Source: Clostridia bacterium (lineage in GTDB: Bacteria > Bacillota > Clostridia > Lachnospirales > Lachnospiraceae). From it: a stretch of 64,000 nucleotides of DNA. Position numbers and translations under genes: made by a program. The first letter of the stretch is position 1, and every line of letters begins with the position of its first letter. The stretch lies in NCBI GenBank assembly GCA_910574835.1, contig CAJTDE010000011.1, positions 1 through 64,000 of the forward strand, in the 5' to 3' direction. This document shows, one piece after another, positions 45,357-54,516 of the stretch. The notes below the pieces were generated by a model. It was not told the origin of the DNA. It saw nothing but the letters and a program-made list of their open reading frames with translations, and made no database searches.

Positions 45357-46427
45357 TTACTCCGTCAAATCTTTTACGGAATTGCGCTCTGCCAGGTAAG
45401 GTTCAAATTCGTAAGACGTCCCCGGAAGCTGATTGCGTATCATGGAAATCAACTGCTTTGCGGCCTTTTCGCCCAGCTTTTCCTTGGGATGATGTACCGA
45501 GGTCAGACCCACATCCCCAAGCATCGCCAGATCCGTATCATCCACACTGACTATGGACATATCCTCCGGAACAGAGATTCCGCGGCGCTTCCAGATCTCC
45601 ATAATATGAGAAGCCGTACTGTCGTTGTAGCACATAATTCCGGTACACGCACCCAAACGTTTTACAATTTGCTCCTCCATACCGTCAAAGTCCAAAGCAT
45701 CCTCCGTATCAAACCAGAGAATGTGCTCTTCTGCCGGACGAATCCCTCCATCCCGCAGCGCCTCTAAAAATCCCCGATAGCGGCGGACGCCCTGGCCGTC
45801 ATCCCTTTTGAAAAAACCGCCTATTTTTTTATGGCCGTTTGCCAGAAGGCACTCTGCGGCCAGCCGTCCCGCCTGTTCGTCCTGGAGACAGACCACAGGA
45901 CAGTCAAGTTCAGGGTAGCGGCTGTTGATAAAAAGAATGGGGATCCCCTTCTCCTGAAGCCTGCGGTAAAGGTGAAGATTTGGATTGGGCAGAGCGCTTT
46001 TCGTCGTCTCGATGATAAGACCTCTCAGATCCTGCTCCAAGAGATCCGCAAGGATCGCTTCCTCCTTCCAAATCCGGTTGCCGGTAAATGCAATCTGCAC
46101 CTGGAAGCCCTCTTTGGAAAGAACGCTCTCGATTCCCTGTATGATCCTGGGAAATATGTAATTGTCTACATAGGTGGTCACTACGGCAATGCGCCTGCTC
46201 TTTTTCTGCTCCTCCGCCTCCCGATCCGCCACATAGGTGCCGCTGCCCTGGCGGCTTCTGACAAAGCCCTGCTTCTCCAGAAGTTCCAATGCATTGCGGA
46301 CGGTCTGACGGCTTACCTGAAAGTGGTTTTGAAGCTCATACTCCGAAGGGACCTTACTCCCCGGATGATAAACGCCTTCTGTGATTTTCTGCCGCAGGGC
46401 TTCTGCCAACATTTGATATTTTGCCAT
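45357..46427 (-). CDS. araR: AraR-like repressor (GntR helix-turn-helix with LacI-type sensor)
   Basis: 356 residues from ATG with AAAGGA; a TTG 27 bases upstream opens a longer frame. N-terminal GntR winged helix (about 1-70, KVPSEYELQNHFQVSRQTVRNALELL) joined to a LacI/GalR-type ligand domain (about 85-350, NDSTASHIMEIWKRRGISVPEDMSIV). This fusion is characteristic of AraR, which releases DNA on binding L-arabinose. TTGTATTT half-sites near its promoter fit that role. Confidence 0.93.
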   Translation of the reverse strand: MAKYQMLAEALRQKITEGVYHPGSKVPSEYELQNHFQVSRQTVRNALELLEKQGFVRSRQGSGTYVADREAEEQKKSRRIAVVTTYVDNYIFPRIIQGIESVLSKEGFQVQIAFTGNRIWKEEAILADLLEQDLRGLIIETTKSALPNPNLHLYRRLQEKGIPILFINSRYPELDCPVVCLQDEQAGRLAAECLLANGHKKIGGFFKRDDGQGVRRYRGFLEALRDGGIRPAEEHILWFDTEDALDFDGMEEQIVKRLGACTGIMCYNDSTASHIMEIWKRRGISVPEDMSIVSVDDTDLAMLGDVGLTSVHHPKEKLGEKAAKQLISMIRNQLPGTSYEFEPYLAERNSVKDLTE

Positions 46428-46565
46428 ATAGTACTGATTCCTTTTCTTTCCCAACTTGTATTTAATATTTTATCTTGTATTTTATTTTGTTTAAATCATC
46501 TAATTAATAATCTTTTTATCAAATAAATCTGCTAAATCAACACATTAACTCTCTCTTCTAATTTA

Positions 46566-46668
46566 TTTATAACTCTTTTTTATAAGTATGTCAATCTGTT
46601 TTCAATAGTTTTTATGTATATTTTTCAAACAAATTTAAAATTGTATTTATTTTATTTAAATACAATTT
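46566..46668 (-). promoter_or_regulatory. araR promoter and AraR-like operator
   Basis: TTGACA (46589-46594), 17-base spacer, TATAAA (46566-46571). Upstream is a perfect 11-bp inverted repeat AAATTGTATTT/AAATACAATTT (46638-46668). Additional TTGTATTT half-sites occur at 46456 and 46475 near the start codon. The rest of the 46455-46767 gap is AT-rich and holds no gene. Confidence 0.65.
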
Positions 46669-46701
46669 TATCTATTATTTTTGTAGTATGCCTAAAGTAA
46701 A

Positions 46702-46752
46702 ACAAAACGGCCAACAGGCACAGTTTTACCGATGCATGGTTGACCGTTTTGT
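46702..46752 (-). terminator. Rho-independent terminator of the AraC-ended operon
   Basis: ACAAAACGGTCAAC/GTTGGCCGTTTTGT with the T-rich stretch TTTTACTTT after it on the minus strand, just past the AraC gene. Confidence 0.8.
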
Positions 46753-46767
46753 ATGATATCAAAGTAA

Positions 46768-47598
46768 TTAATACTTAAATCCCTTTCTATATTCCGCCGG
46801 ACTGATTCCCTCCATTTTTTTAAAAACCGTACTGAAATAATTGGGACTGTCATACCCCACACGCAATGCTATTTGGGTGATGGGTATCTTTTTGTCCCGC
46901 AGCAATTCCTTCGCCTTTTCCATGCGGCACTGAATCAAATATTGAATCGGCGGGCTTCCTGTTTCTTTTTTAAATAAATGCGACAGATGAAACGTGCTGA
47001 CTGACACAGCTTCAGCCACATCCGTTAATGTGATATCTTCATTGTAATGCTCCCACAAATACTGTTTTGCGCACTCTACAATCTCATTTTCACTTACATT
47101 CCTGGTCTCCTGTATGGGCCTGATAATCATATGAATGATGCATTTCAGAATACTGGATGTCATATCATTATTATAATAATTCCCCTTTTCCCTAAATAGC
47201 TGTTCAAACAGTGACTGCAGAAACAAACCCTCGTTTTTTTGATTGTAAATGTAGTATTTTATTCCTTGATCTCTACTGCTCTCAACGCTCCCTGACAGGC
47301 TGCAAAATTCGAATATATATTTTAATTTATTCCCGCTTAGGCGCACCACAAAGCACTGTGAGTCCGAGCCGCATATTTTTACGGGTATTTTCTCATTTTG
47401 CCCAAATACTACCTCCCCCTCTTTTAAATCCTTTTCTGCCTCTCCCATAATCAGACGAATGGAATGTTTTTGTACATAGCACAGAAAGAAAACATCCTGC
47501 TTTTCATATATAATAAAATGCATCGGCCTGTCAAATGAAATCTGTTTTATATCCAATAGCTGAAAGTGATCTATATAAGATTTATGATCCATACTCAT
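46768..47598 (-). CDS. AraC-family transcriptional regulator
   Basis: 276 residues with AGAGG nine bases before ATG. N-terminal cupin-like sensor domain (about 20-150), C-terminal AraC double helix-turn-helix (about 175-275, ITLTDVAEAVSVSTFHLSHLFK and ITQIALRVGYDSPNYFSTVFK). Last gene of the glycoside operon and its likely regulator. Confidence 0.93.
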   Translation of the reverse strand: MSMDHKSYIDHFQLLDIKQISFDRPMHFIIYEKQDVFFLCYVQKHSIRLIMGEAEKDLKEGEVVFGQNEKIPVKICGSDSQCFVVRLSGNKLKYIFEFCSLSGSVESSRDQGIKYYIYNQKNEGLFLQSLFEQLFREKGNYYNNDMTSSILKCIIHMIIRPIQETRNVSENEIVECAKQYLWEHYNEDITLTDVAEAVSVSTFHLSHLFKKETGSPPIQYLIQCRMEKAKELLRDKKIPITQIALRVGYDSPNYFSTVFKKMEGISPAEYRKGFKY

Positions 47599-47631
47599 CT
47601 TCTACTACCTCTTTCTAAGCTTTGAATTGGT

Positions 47632-49059
47632 TTATAGCAGCGTATTAAGTCTTCCTTTTTTTATCGAAATAATATTTGTACAGACAGGCTCAAGCTCTTC
47701 TCTGTCAGAAGAACAGATAATAAAAGAAATGCCCTGAGCAGCACATTCTAAAATTGTGCTGTACATTTCATTTTTGGATGCAATATCAATTCCTTTTGTC
47801 GGCTCATCCAGGAGTATAATTTTGGCGTCTGACGCTATCCATCTGTAGAATAATGCCTTTTGCTGACTTCCTCCGCTTAAATATTTAATGGGCTTCATAG
47901 GATCTGCTAAAAAAAATCCTTTCTCAAGAATACAATCTATAAATCGATCCATTTCATCGCTTTTGCGGACAAAGAACGACTTCGTTGTCTCACGATTTGT
48001 AAGCATCGTATTTTCAATCAGGGTGAGATCCGGTATAATCCCTAAATGGAGGCGGTCATCCGGCAAATATCCGATCTTATATTCCTTAATTGCTTTGCGA
48101 ATGGTTAAATTCTCCGCATTTTTTCCGTTTATATAGATTTCACCGCTGTCCTGTTTAATTGCACCGAAGAGCGTCTTTAAAAATGCGGTACGTCCGGAAC
48201 CATTTGTGCCGATTATCCCAAGAGTTTCACCTTTATTTAACGTTAGATTAATATCCTTGTATGCATGATTCAGACATAAATTTCTGACGGAAAGCACTTC
48301 CGTATTGTTCTTTTTATCTTCCTGCAGCACTTCCGTCATGCACTCCCCCACCTCCATCAATTGCAGGATGCGGCTCTGTGAAATATCCTTCAGGCTGCTC
48401 GTCAAGACAATTTTTCCGTCACGCATGATAGTAACGCTGTCGCATATTTCCCTAAGCTCGCTCATACGGTGCGTAATGTACAGCACAGCCGCCCCGTTTG
48501 CCTTCAGACATCTGATTAGATGATACAGCACTTTTCGTTCTTCTTTTGCCAGTCCGGCAGTCGGCTCATCCAATACAAATAGTTTTGCTTTCTGAACAAA
48601 TGCTTTTGCTGCAGAAATAACATACTGCTCTCCCTGACTTAATTTGCAGACCTTTATATCCGGCGACAGGTTTGAATTGAATTTTTTCAATATTTCTCTC
48701 GTCCTGCGCCTGATCTCCCTGTGATTTACAAAGATTCCAAACTTCTTTAAGTAGCCGCACATAAACAGATTGTCGGCAACAGACATGTTGGGAATTAAAT
48801 AATGCTCCTGATATAAAGCAAAAATACCTGCCCGCAGCGTTTCTGCGGGCAGATCATTATTTAACAAATTTCCATCAAAAAAGATGCTGCCTGTATCCTG
48901 CCGGATATCACCTGAAAGGATTCTTGCAACCGTAGATTTTCCGGAGCCATTTGGTCCGATCAATGCCCGGACTTCGCCTTTGTCAAGGGTCAGGCATATA
49001 TCGCTTAATGCGTGCGTATCAAAAAAAGATTTGTTGACGGACCTCATCTCTAAAAGCAT
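47632..49059 (-). CDS. Sugar ABC transporter ATP-binding protein, two-domain, without adjacent permease
   Basis: 475 residues from ATG with GAGGTAAAAGG. First domain: Walker A GPNGSGKST, signature LSQGEQYVI, Walker B LFVLDEPTAGL. Second: GTNGSGRTA (Arg in place of Lys), signature LSGGSQQKA, Walker B IILLDEPTKGID. RbsA-like. The matching lipoprotein is at 53282-54352, yet no RbsC-type permease occurs anywhere in the operon, so either a permease from another locus is shared or it was lost. Confidence 0.92.
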   Translation of the reverse strand: MLLEMRSVNKSFFDTHALSDICLTLDKGEVRALIGPNGSGKSTVARILSGDIRQDTGSIFFDGNLLNNDLPAETLRAGIFALYQEHYLIPNMSVADNLFMCGYLKKFGIFVNHREIRRRTREILKKFNSNLSPDIKVCKLSQGEQYVISAAKAFVQKAKLFVLDEPTAGLAKEERKVLYHLIRCLKANGAAVLYITHRMSELREICDSVTIMRDGKIVLTSSLKDISQSRILQLMEVGECMTEVLQEDKKNNTEVLSVRNLCLNHAYKDINLTLNKGETLGIIGTNGSGRTAFLKTLFGAIKQDSGEIYINGKNAENLTIRKAIKEYKIGYLPDDRLHLGIIPDLTLIENTMLTNRETTKSFFVRKSDEMDRFIDCILEKGFFLADPMKPIKYLSGGSQQKALFYRWIASDAKIILLDEPTKGIDIASKNEMYSTILECAAQGISFIICSSDREELEPVCTNIISIKKGRLNTLL

Positions 49060-49102
49060 CCTTTTACCTCCGGATAACACTGCTCCATTTACCGTGCATT
49101 TC

Positions 49103-49933
49103 TTATTCCATACTATTTTCCAGAGACTTCATATAACTGATCGCCTGCTGCGCATATCCATTCATAAGAACAGACTGTGTTTCTACATTTCCGGAAGCAT
49201 ACGGATTCGCAAGGCGGGGCATAAATTCCATAGTTAGCGGCCCCTTATAATTAATGTCCCTTAATACGTAAAGCATTTCTCTAAAATCCGTATTTCCAAG
49301 CCCTGCCGCTTCACGTGTATTATCCGCAATATGCACATGCATCAGCTCGTCCGATATCATCCGCAGGCTTGCGCCGATATTCCTCTCCTCCAAGCTCATG
49401 TGGAACATGTCAGCCATAATTCCCACTGCCGGATGATGGACAGCCTTTACGAATTTATAAGCCTTTTCCAGTGTATTAACAAAATAAGTCTCATATCTGT
49501 TAATAGCTTCTATGCATAGCCGGACGCCTTTGCTCCGGGCATAATCTGCCGCCTCTCTCACATTGTTAACCGCATTTTCCCACATTTCTTCATAGGTATG
49601 TCCTTTGGGAAGCTCCGTCCTTCCTACCGGTGACGGGACAACTATCATATATGGAGCGCCAACCTTGACGGCAAAGTCCACAGAATCCATGATGTACCGA
49701 ATCGCTGTCGAAGCATTGCCTGCTGTTAAATCCCGTTCTTCCGGAAAGATCCCGCAAAGGGATGTACACTCCATACCATACTTTTTCATCAGCTCGGCCA
49801 TTCGATCCTGATCCGTCGTATATGGCTCTGCGGCAAATTCAATTCCGTCATATCCATATTTTTTCAAACGCTCAAAACTGTATTCAATATCTTCATTCCC
49901 AACAATCCATTGGGTCATACTGTACTTATACAT
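49103..49933 (-). CDS. TIM-barrel sugar isomerase/epimerase (AP endonuclease 2 family), shorter type
   Basis: 276 residues from ATG with AGGAGAAAGAG; the longer frame is repeat A8. Metal site residues typical of D-psicose/tagatose 3-epimerases are seen: Glu in LCIEAINRYE, Asp in GIMADMFHM, His in LMHVHIAD, Glu in LTMEFMPR. It probably isomerises or epimerises a free or keto-sugar. Paired in the operon with a second TIM-barrel protein and two Gfo/Idh oxidoreductases. Confidence 0.92.
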   Translation of the reverse strand: MYKYSMTQWIVGNEDIEYSFERLKKYGYDGIEFAAEPYTTDQDRMAELMKKYGMECTSLCGIFPEERDLTAGNASTAIRYIMDSVDFAVKVGAPYMIVVPSPVGRTELPKGHTYEEMWENAVNNVREAADYARSKGVRLCIEAINRYETYFVNTLEKAYKFVKAVHHPAVGIMADMFHMSLEERNIGASLRMISDELMHVHIADNTREAAGLGNTDFREMLYVLRDINYKGPLTMEFMPRLANPYASGNVETQSVLMNGYAQQAISYMKSLENSME

Positions 49934-49952
49934 CTCTCTTTCTCCTATCTTA

Positions 49953-50121
49953 AATCGCTGCGCGATGGCACTAAAGGGTAAAGTCGCTTCGACGCACCTG
50001 TGATGCGAGAAACTTTTATTCGAAAGGGCGCTCATAAAAGTTTCTCTCGTGCGCCTTTGCGACTTTACCGACCGGCAAAAACTATTTTTCAAAAGCACTT
50101 AGCATTTCTTAACTAGACTAA
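49953..50121 (-). repeat. Repeat A8 (full length hairpin element)
   Basis: Full A copy. Inner stem is AGAAACTTTTAT/ATAAAAGTTTCT, a compensated A:T pair where A1 has G:C. Its 5' end TTAGTCTAG supplies the stop codon (TAG, 50118-50120) of the upstream TIM-barrel gene; its 3' end runs into GATAGGAGAAAG. Confidence 0.9.
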
Positions 50122-51104
50122 TCCTTTTTCAACGCTGCGTCAAATGCTGTCTTTGACGGCGAAAAGTTCATTTTCTTTACGTAATCGCAGGCTTCCGCCG
50201 CCCCGATTTCACGCTCCATGCCGGAATCTTCCCACTCTACGGATAGGGGACCTTGATAATCCATCTGATTTAACTCTCTTATGATTCCGTCAAAATCCAC
50301 ATCTCCGTGTCCTGCGGAGACAAAATTCCATCCGCGCCTTGTATCTCCAAATTCGATATGGGAGCCAAGTACACCTGCTTTTTCATCTTTTATCAGCTTT
50401 ACATCCTTCATATGTACATGATAGATTCTGTCGGAAAAATCTCTGAGGAAAATCAACTCATTTACCCCTTGCCATACTAAGTGGCTGGGATCGTAATTAA
50501 GGCCAAGCACCGGCCGGCGGTTAAATGTTTGTAAAAGGCGTTCCGTGCTGTAATAATCAAATGCAATTTCCGTAGGATGTACCTCTAATGCAAATTTAAT
50601 TCCAAGCTCCTCAAACACATCAAATATCGGCGTCCACAAATCATAAATCTCCTGATATCCTGCTTCTACCATCTCCGGCGTTGTCTGCGGGAATGAATAC
50701 CAAAATGCCCATATAGGAGAACCCATAAATCCCGTTACAACATCAACGCCCAGCTTTTTTGCCGCTTTGGCCGTTATTTTCATCTCGTCAACAGCCCAGT
50801 CGCGGATGGCCTTCGGCTGTCCTGCAAGCCTGGCCGGAGCAAAGTTATCAAGCCGCGGATCATATCGATCCCCAACACACTGTCCTGCAAGGTGTGCTGA
50901 TATTGCATAGCTTGAAAGTCCATATTCCGAAAGTGTTTCCTTCACCTGTTCCACGTACCCGTCTTCGCTGCAGGCCCGATGAACGTCAAAATGCGCATGT
51001 GTAGCCAGTTCCAGACCTTCATATCCCATTTTCCGGGCAAGTTTACATAATTCTTCTAAGCTGAGATCTCCGAACTGCCCCGACGCTAACGTAATTGGTC
51101 TCAT
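50118..51104 (-). CDS. TIM-barrel sugar isomerase/epimerase-like protein, longer type
   Basis: 328 residues, AGGAGG five bases before ATG. Same fold family as the downstream protein but with insertions (for example YDPRLDNFAPARLAG). Metal ligands Glu in FALEVHPTE, Asp in GLNYDPSHL, His in IYHVHMKDV and Glu in LSVEWEDSG. This longer form is often found with Gfo/Idh oxidoreductases in loci that open glycosides through 3-keto intermediates. The exact reaction is inference. Its stop codon is within repeat A8. Confidence 0.9.
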   Translation of the reverse strand: MRPITLASGQFGDLSLEELCKLARKMGYEGLELATHAHFDVHRACSEDGYVEQVKETLSEYGLSSYAISAHLAGQCVGDRYDPRLDNFAPARLAGQPKAIRDWAVDEMKITAKAAKKLGVDVVTGFMGSPIWAFWYSFPQTTPEMVEAGYQEIYDLWTPIFDVFEELGIKFALEVHPTEIAFDYYSTERLLQTFNRRPVLGLNYDPSHLVWQGVNELIFLRDFSDRIYHVHMKDVKLIKDEKAGVLGSHIEFGDTRRGWNFVSAGHGDVDFDGIIRELNQMDYQGPLSVEWEDSGMEREIGAAEACDYVKKMNFSPSKTAFDAALKKD

Positions 51105-51117
51105 GACTGCCTCCTTT

Positions 51118-52149
51118 TTATTCTATATTGATTGTCCTTCCTGTTTCTGCAGATTTTAATGCGGCAAAAACAGCCTTCATTGCATAGAGCGCCTCTTCTC
51201 CTGAAATTTTCGGCGGAGTATGATTTTCAATACAGCTAATCCACAAGTCAATCACACCTGACTTTGTCTGATTATCATTTGTCTGAATCTGATCCAAAGC
51301 ATACAGTATCTGTTCTCCGTCTTTATTTACCAGGCGAATCGAATATTTTGGATTATCATATAGATATAAAATGCCTTCTGTTCCGTATAAAACAGTAGAA
51401 TTATCCTCCTGCCCATACATTGTCCAGCTTGCTGTCATCGTTCCTACTGCGCCCTCTGACAGTTCATAGATACAGATTGCATTGTCATCTACTCCTATAA
51501 GCTCTCCATTTCTGTCCTTTTTATCCAATGTTCCAAGAAATGCCGTTACCTTTGTAATCCGCTGCCCTGTTAAGAACTGAATCAAATCTGTCTTATGAAT
51601 CCCAAGGTCAGCCATTGCCCCCAGAACTGCTTTCTTCTTATCAAAAAACCAGTTAGCAGCCGGATCTACCGTCCAAGTTTCCGGCCCCTGATGTCCGAAG
51701 GTTGTTTTAAAAGAAAGGATTCGTCCTATTGCTCCGCTCTCTATCAGTTTGCGGGCTTTTACATGAGCCTTTGCCAGACGCTGATTATGCCCAATCATTA
51801 AAAAGCGGTCGTTTTTCTTTGCCTCATTGACCATTGCCTCACAGTCTTCCAATGATACCGCCATAGGCTTTTCACACAGTACATGCTTGCCGGCTTTTAA
51901 TGCCGCAATTGTTATCTGCGCATGTGCGGCGTTTGCCGTACATACACTTACCGCATCAATAGAGGAATCCTCCAACAGTTCTTCTGCTGTGCCATATGCC
52001 CTTGCGCCGTATTCTTCGGCAATCTGAGCAGCTCTTTCTTTATTGACATCATAGATTCCGCAAATTCTGCATTTGTCATTATCCGCATACTCCGGGAGAT
52101 GACGGACCTGGGCAATTTTTCCGCATCCGATTACTCCTACATTTACCAT
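51118..52149 (-). CDS. Gfo/Idh/MocA-family oxidoreductase
   Basis: 343 residues. Rossmann motif GVIGCGKIAQVRHLPEY, EKP motif LCEKPMAV, and catalytic-type segment MADLGIHKTDLIQFL with Asp and His. Expected to oxidise or reduce a sugar hydroxyl with NAD(P). Thirteen bases separate it from the next gene, so it is co-transcribed with the TIM-barrel genes and the second oxidoreductase. Confidence 0.93.
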   Translation of the reverse strand: MVNVGVIGCGKIAQVRHLPEYADNDKCRICGIYDVNKERAAQIAEEYGARAYGTAEELLEDSSIDAVSVCTANAAHAQITIAALKAGKHVLCEKPMAVSLEDCEAMVNEAKKNDRFLMIGHNQRLAKAHVKARKLIESGAIGRILSFKTTFGHQGPETWTVDPAANWFFDKKKAVLGAMADLGIHKTDLIQFLTGQRITKVTAFLGTLDKKDRNGELIGVDDNAICIYELSEGAVGTMTASWTMYGQEDNSTVLYGTEGILYLYDNPKYSIRLVNKDGEQILYALDQIQTNDNQTKSGVIDLWISCIENHTPPKISGEEALYAMKAVFAALKSAETGRTINIE

Positions 52150-52161
52150 CTGTTTCCCCCC

Positions 52162-53244
52162 TTATTCACCCATTGCCTTATGAAACTTTTCATAAAAGTT
52201 CTTGTCAAACATCTGCTCAACCTCAACCGTTTCGCCTGTTTTCGCCGCATACACAGCCCCAATTACCATAGCCAGACTGTAGAGATTGTCTCTTCCGCTT
52301 GTCTGCGGTTCCCTGTCTTCAAAAATTGCAGATGCAAATTCTGCAATCGCAGCCATTCTTTCTTCGTTCTCCATTGAAATCAAATCAAACTCCAGACAGC
52401 CGTTTTTCTCTACCGCCCCATTCTGAAATACGGAGATAAAGATATCCGACGGTTTCAGGATGACCTCATTGTTGTTCCAATGTATTTCCCCGTTCTCACC
52501 TTGTATTCTCCAATCGCCGTCCCATGTGGTTTCCCATCCGCTTGAGACCCAGCTGCCGTTATAACACACCACCGCGCCATTATCCATCTCGAAAGTAACG
52601 GAGGCATTGGGGCTGCCTTTAAACCAGCTCCATTTTGTATTCCACGTGACTGCTTTTATACGCACCGGATTTGCTCCAAGTATTCCCCGGATCTGATCAA
52701 AATGATGGATACTCATATCATTTATCAGCGGCTCCTCCATTTCTGTTCTAAAGCCGTCAAAATGCGGACTCTTCATAAAATTTATAAATACGGACCCCAC
52801 TTCTCCAATATAATTTTTGTCAAGAACACTGCGTACGGTCTGAGGCGCGCGCTTAAAACGATAGTTCTGGCTTACCATAAGCCGCTTTCCCGCCTTTTCC
52901 GCATACTCAACCATTTCTATCGCATCCTGCATTGTAACTGCCAGCGGCTTCTCTACCAGACAGTGCAGACCTGCTGCCAGCGCTTCCAAAGTCACCGCTT
53001 TGTGAAAAGCAGGGGGTACGACCACAAAGGCCGCATCCGGCTTGTCCACATGCTCTAATGCTTCTGCCAATGAACGGAAGCAGATCTTTGCATCAAGCCG
53101 GTATTCCTTTACCGCATAGTCCAACATCTCCTGCTTCTTGTCAACTACGCCAATCAGCTCAACACATTGGGACGCCAGGGCTTTTTCTATCCAACTGAAT
53201 CCCCAGCTTCCGGTTCCAATCTGAATAACCCGAAGTTTTCTCAC
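52162..53244 (-). CDS. Gfo/Idh/MocA-family oxidoreductase (GTG start)
   Basis: 360 residues. The best start is GTG at 53244 because TAGGAGGA lies five bases upstream; frames starting earlier would put this site inside the gene. Rossmann start LRVIQIGTGSWGFSW, EKP motif CLVEKPLAV, and MSIHHFDQIRGI for the substrate-binding histidines. A distant paralogue of the previous protein; two such enzymes in one operon suggest an oxidation and a later re-reduction of the sugar. Confidence 0.92.
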   Translation of the reverse strand: MRKLRVIQIGTGSWGFSWIEKALASQCVELIGVVDKKQEMLDYAVKEYRLDAKICFRSLAEALEHVDKPDAAFVVVPPAFHKAVTLEALAAGLHCLVEKPLAVTMQDAIEMVEYAEKAGKRLMVSQNYRFKRAPQTVRSVLDKNYIGEVGSVFINFMKSPHFDGFRTEMEEPLINDMSIHHFDQIRGILGANPVRIKAVTWNTKWSWFKGSPNASVTFEMDNGAVVCYNGSWVSSGWETTWDGDWRIQGENGEIHWNNNEVILKPSDIFISVFQNGAVEKNGCLEFDLISMENEERMAAIAEFASAIFEDREPQTSGRDNLYSLAMVIGAVYAAKTGETVEVEQMFDKNFYEKFHKAMGE

Positions 53245-53281
53245 TTTTATCCTCCTATCCATTTCAACTGTTTTCTTTGTT

Positions 53282-54352
53282 TCAATCACAATTATTTGCC
53301 CAGTTTACAGGATCTTCCACATTATCTTTGTTGATAACCCTTGGATATACATATTGGTTTGCTTCCGGAGCCGTATTTTCTCCGGTCAAGTATTCATAAG
53401 CGATTGTTACTGCAAGAGCGCCCATATCAAACGGATTCTGCTCAATACATGCGTCCAGAACTCCTTCACGGATATAGTCCAGTTCAGCCGGTGTTCCGTC
53501 CACAGACACAACTACAATATGGTCTTCGTCTCCAACTGGTTTTAACAGATTCATCTGCTTCAAACCGGCAATCACTCCGCGCACCATCTCGCCGTTATGC
53601 GTAAATACGGCTTTTACATCCGGATTAGACGTCAGAATATCAACTACCGCATTTTGAGCAACCTCCGCATCCCAGCTGCAGTCATTGGGGATTACGGTGT
53701 ATGCATTATTTTCAGCCATAGCATCTTCAAAACCTCCGCCTCTGCGTACGGCATGATACGCCCCGGTTGCACCGCTGCATTCCAGCACGCTGCAGCTTTC
53801 AATGATGTCCATAAGAGCTGCGGCCGCCGTTTTGCCGCCTTCATAATTGTCAAACGTCACAGATGCTAATACCTCGCAGCCTTCTCCCATCTCTCCGTCA
53901 AGTGAGATTACGGGAACTCCCGCCTCATTTGCCTTCTTCACCCCGGCCACCAATTCCTCTGAATTATTGGGAGAAAGAAGAATAACATCATATCCGGCTG
54001 TAATACAATCTTCAATCTGAGTAATCTGTGTTGCACTGTCGCCGTTTCCGTCAAGCACGGTTACTTCGATTCCATACTCCTTACACTGATCCTGAATGCC
54101 CGTATCCAGGGCAACCATAAACTCGAACGACCGGCTGTATAAAAGCGCCGCAACTTTTATCTTCTCGTCAGATGCATCCTCTGCTGCCGGAGACTGAAGG
54201 GTTTCTTCAGACTCTGTGTCAGACGGATGATCCGATCCACCGGTTCTCTCTTCTGCTGTCTCTGATGAACAGCCCCCAAGAACCATAGTTCCTGTAAGCG
54301 CCAAAGCTCCCGCAAGCGCCATTGCCATTAATTTCTTCCATTTTTTATTCAT
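53282..54352 (-). CDS. Sugar-binding lipoprotein (RbsB type)
   Basis: 356 residues. Signal peptide and lipobox VLGGCSSETAE, acidic serine/glutamate-rich linker, then a periplasmic-binding-protein-like domain (KIKVAALLYSRSFEFMVALD). The NGEMVRGVI and VVSVDGTPAELDYI segments are typical of ribose- or galactose-type binding proteins. Serves the ATPase at 47632 in an importer whose permease is missing from the window. Confidence 0.92.
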   Translation of the reverse strand: MNKKWKKLMAMALAGALALTGTMVLGGCSSETAEERTGGSDHPSDTESEETLQSPAAEDASDEKIKVAALLYSRSFEFMVALDTGIQDQCKEYGIEVTVLDGNGDSATQITQIEDCITAGYDVILLSPNNSEELVAGVKKANEAGVPVISLDGEMGEGCEVLASVTFDNYEGGKTAAAALMDIIESCSVLECSGATGAYHAVRRGGGFEDAMAENNAYTVIPNDCSWDAEVAQNAVVDILTSNPDVKAVFTHNGEMVRGVIAGLKQMNLLKPVGDEDHIVVVSVDGTPAELDYIREGVLDACIEQNPFDMGALAVTIAYEYLTGENTAPEANQYVYPRVINKDNVEDPVNWANNCD

Positions 54353-54416
54353 ATGTCTTCTCCCTTACAATTTTTGGTTTTTTCAATTCTTCCCAATCTA
54401 AATCCTATAAAGCTTT

Positions 54417-54444
54417 TGGGCGCCCCCCTTACGGATGGCGCCCA
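54417..54444. terminator. GC-rich hairpin after the GH106-like gene
   Basis: TGGGCGCC/GGCGCCCA stem in the 165-bp gap between the GH106-like gene and the binding-protein gene. No good U-tract on either strand, so it may be a partial terminator. Confidence 0.45.
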
Positions 54445-54516
54445 AACTATACCTTACATTTTCCACATATGCAGTTAAAAAACCCAAAATATAATCACTC
54501 CGGTTTCTTCACCGGG

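Noticed and set aside
49953-50098. Small open frame inside repeat A (starting MSALSNKS..., continuing ATLPFSA) that can fuse with the next gene
   Set aside because: An AGAGGAAC site precedes the ATG, but the frame is broken by single-base indels in copies A2 and A7 and differs in A5, so it is not conserved as a peptide. Fusion frames at 20618 and 49933 are explained by lack of stops in the repeat.
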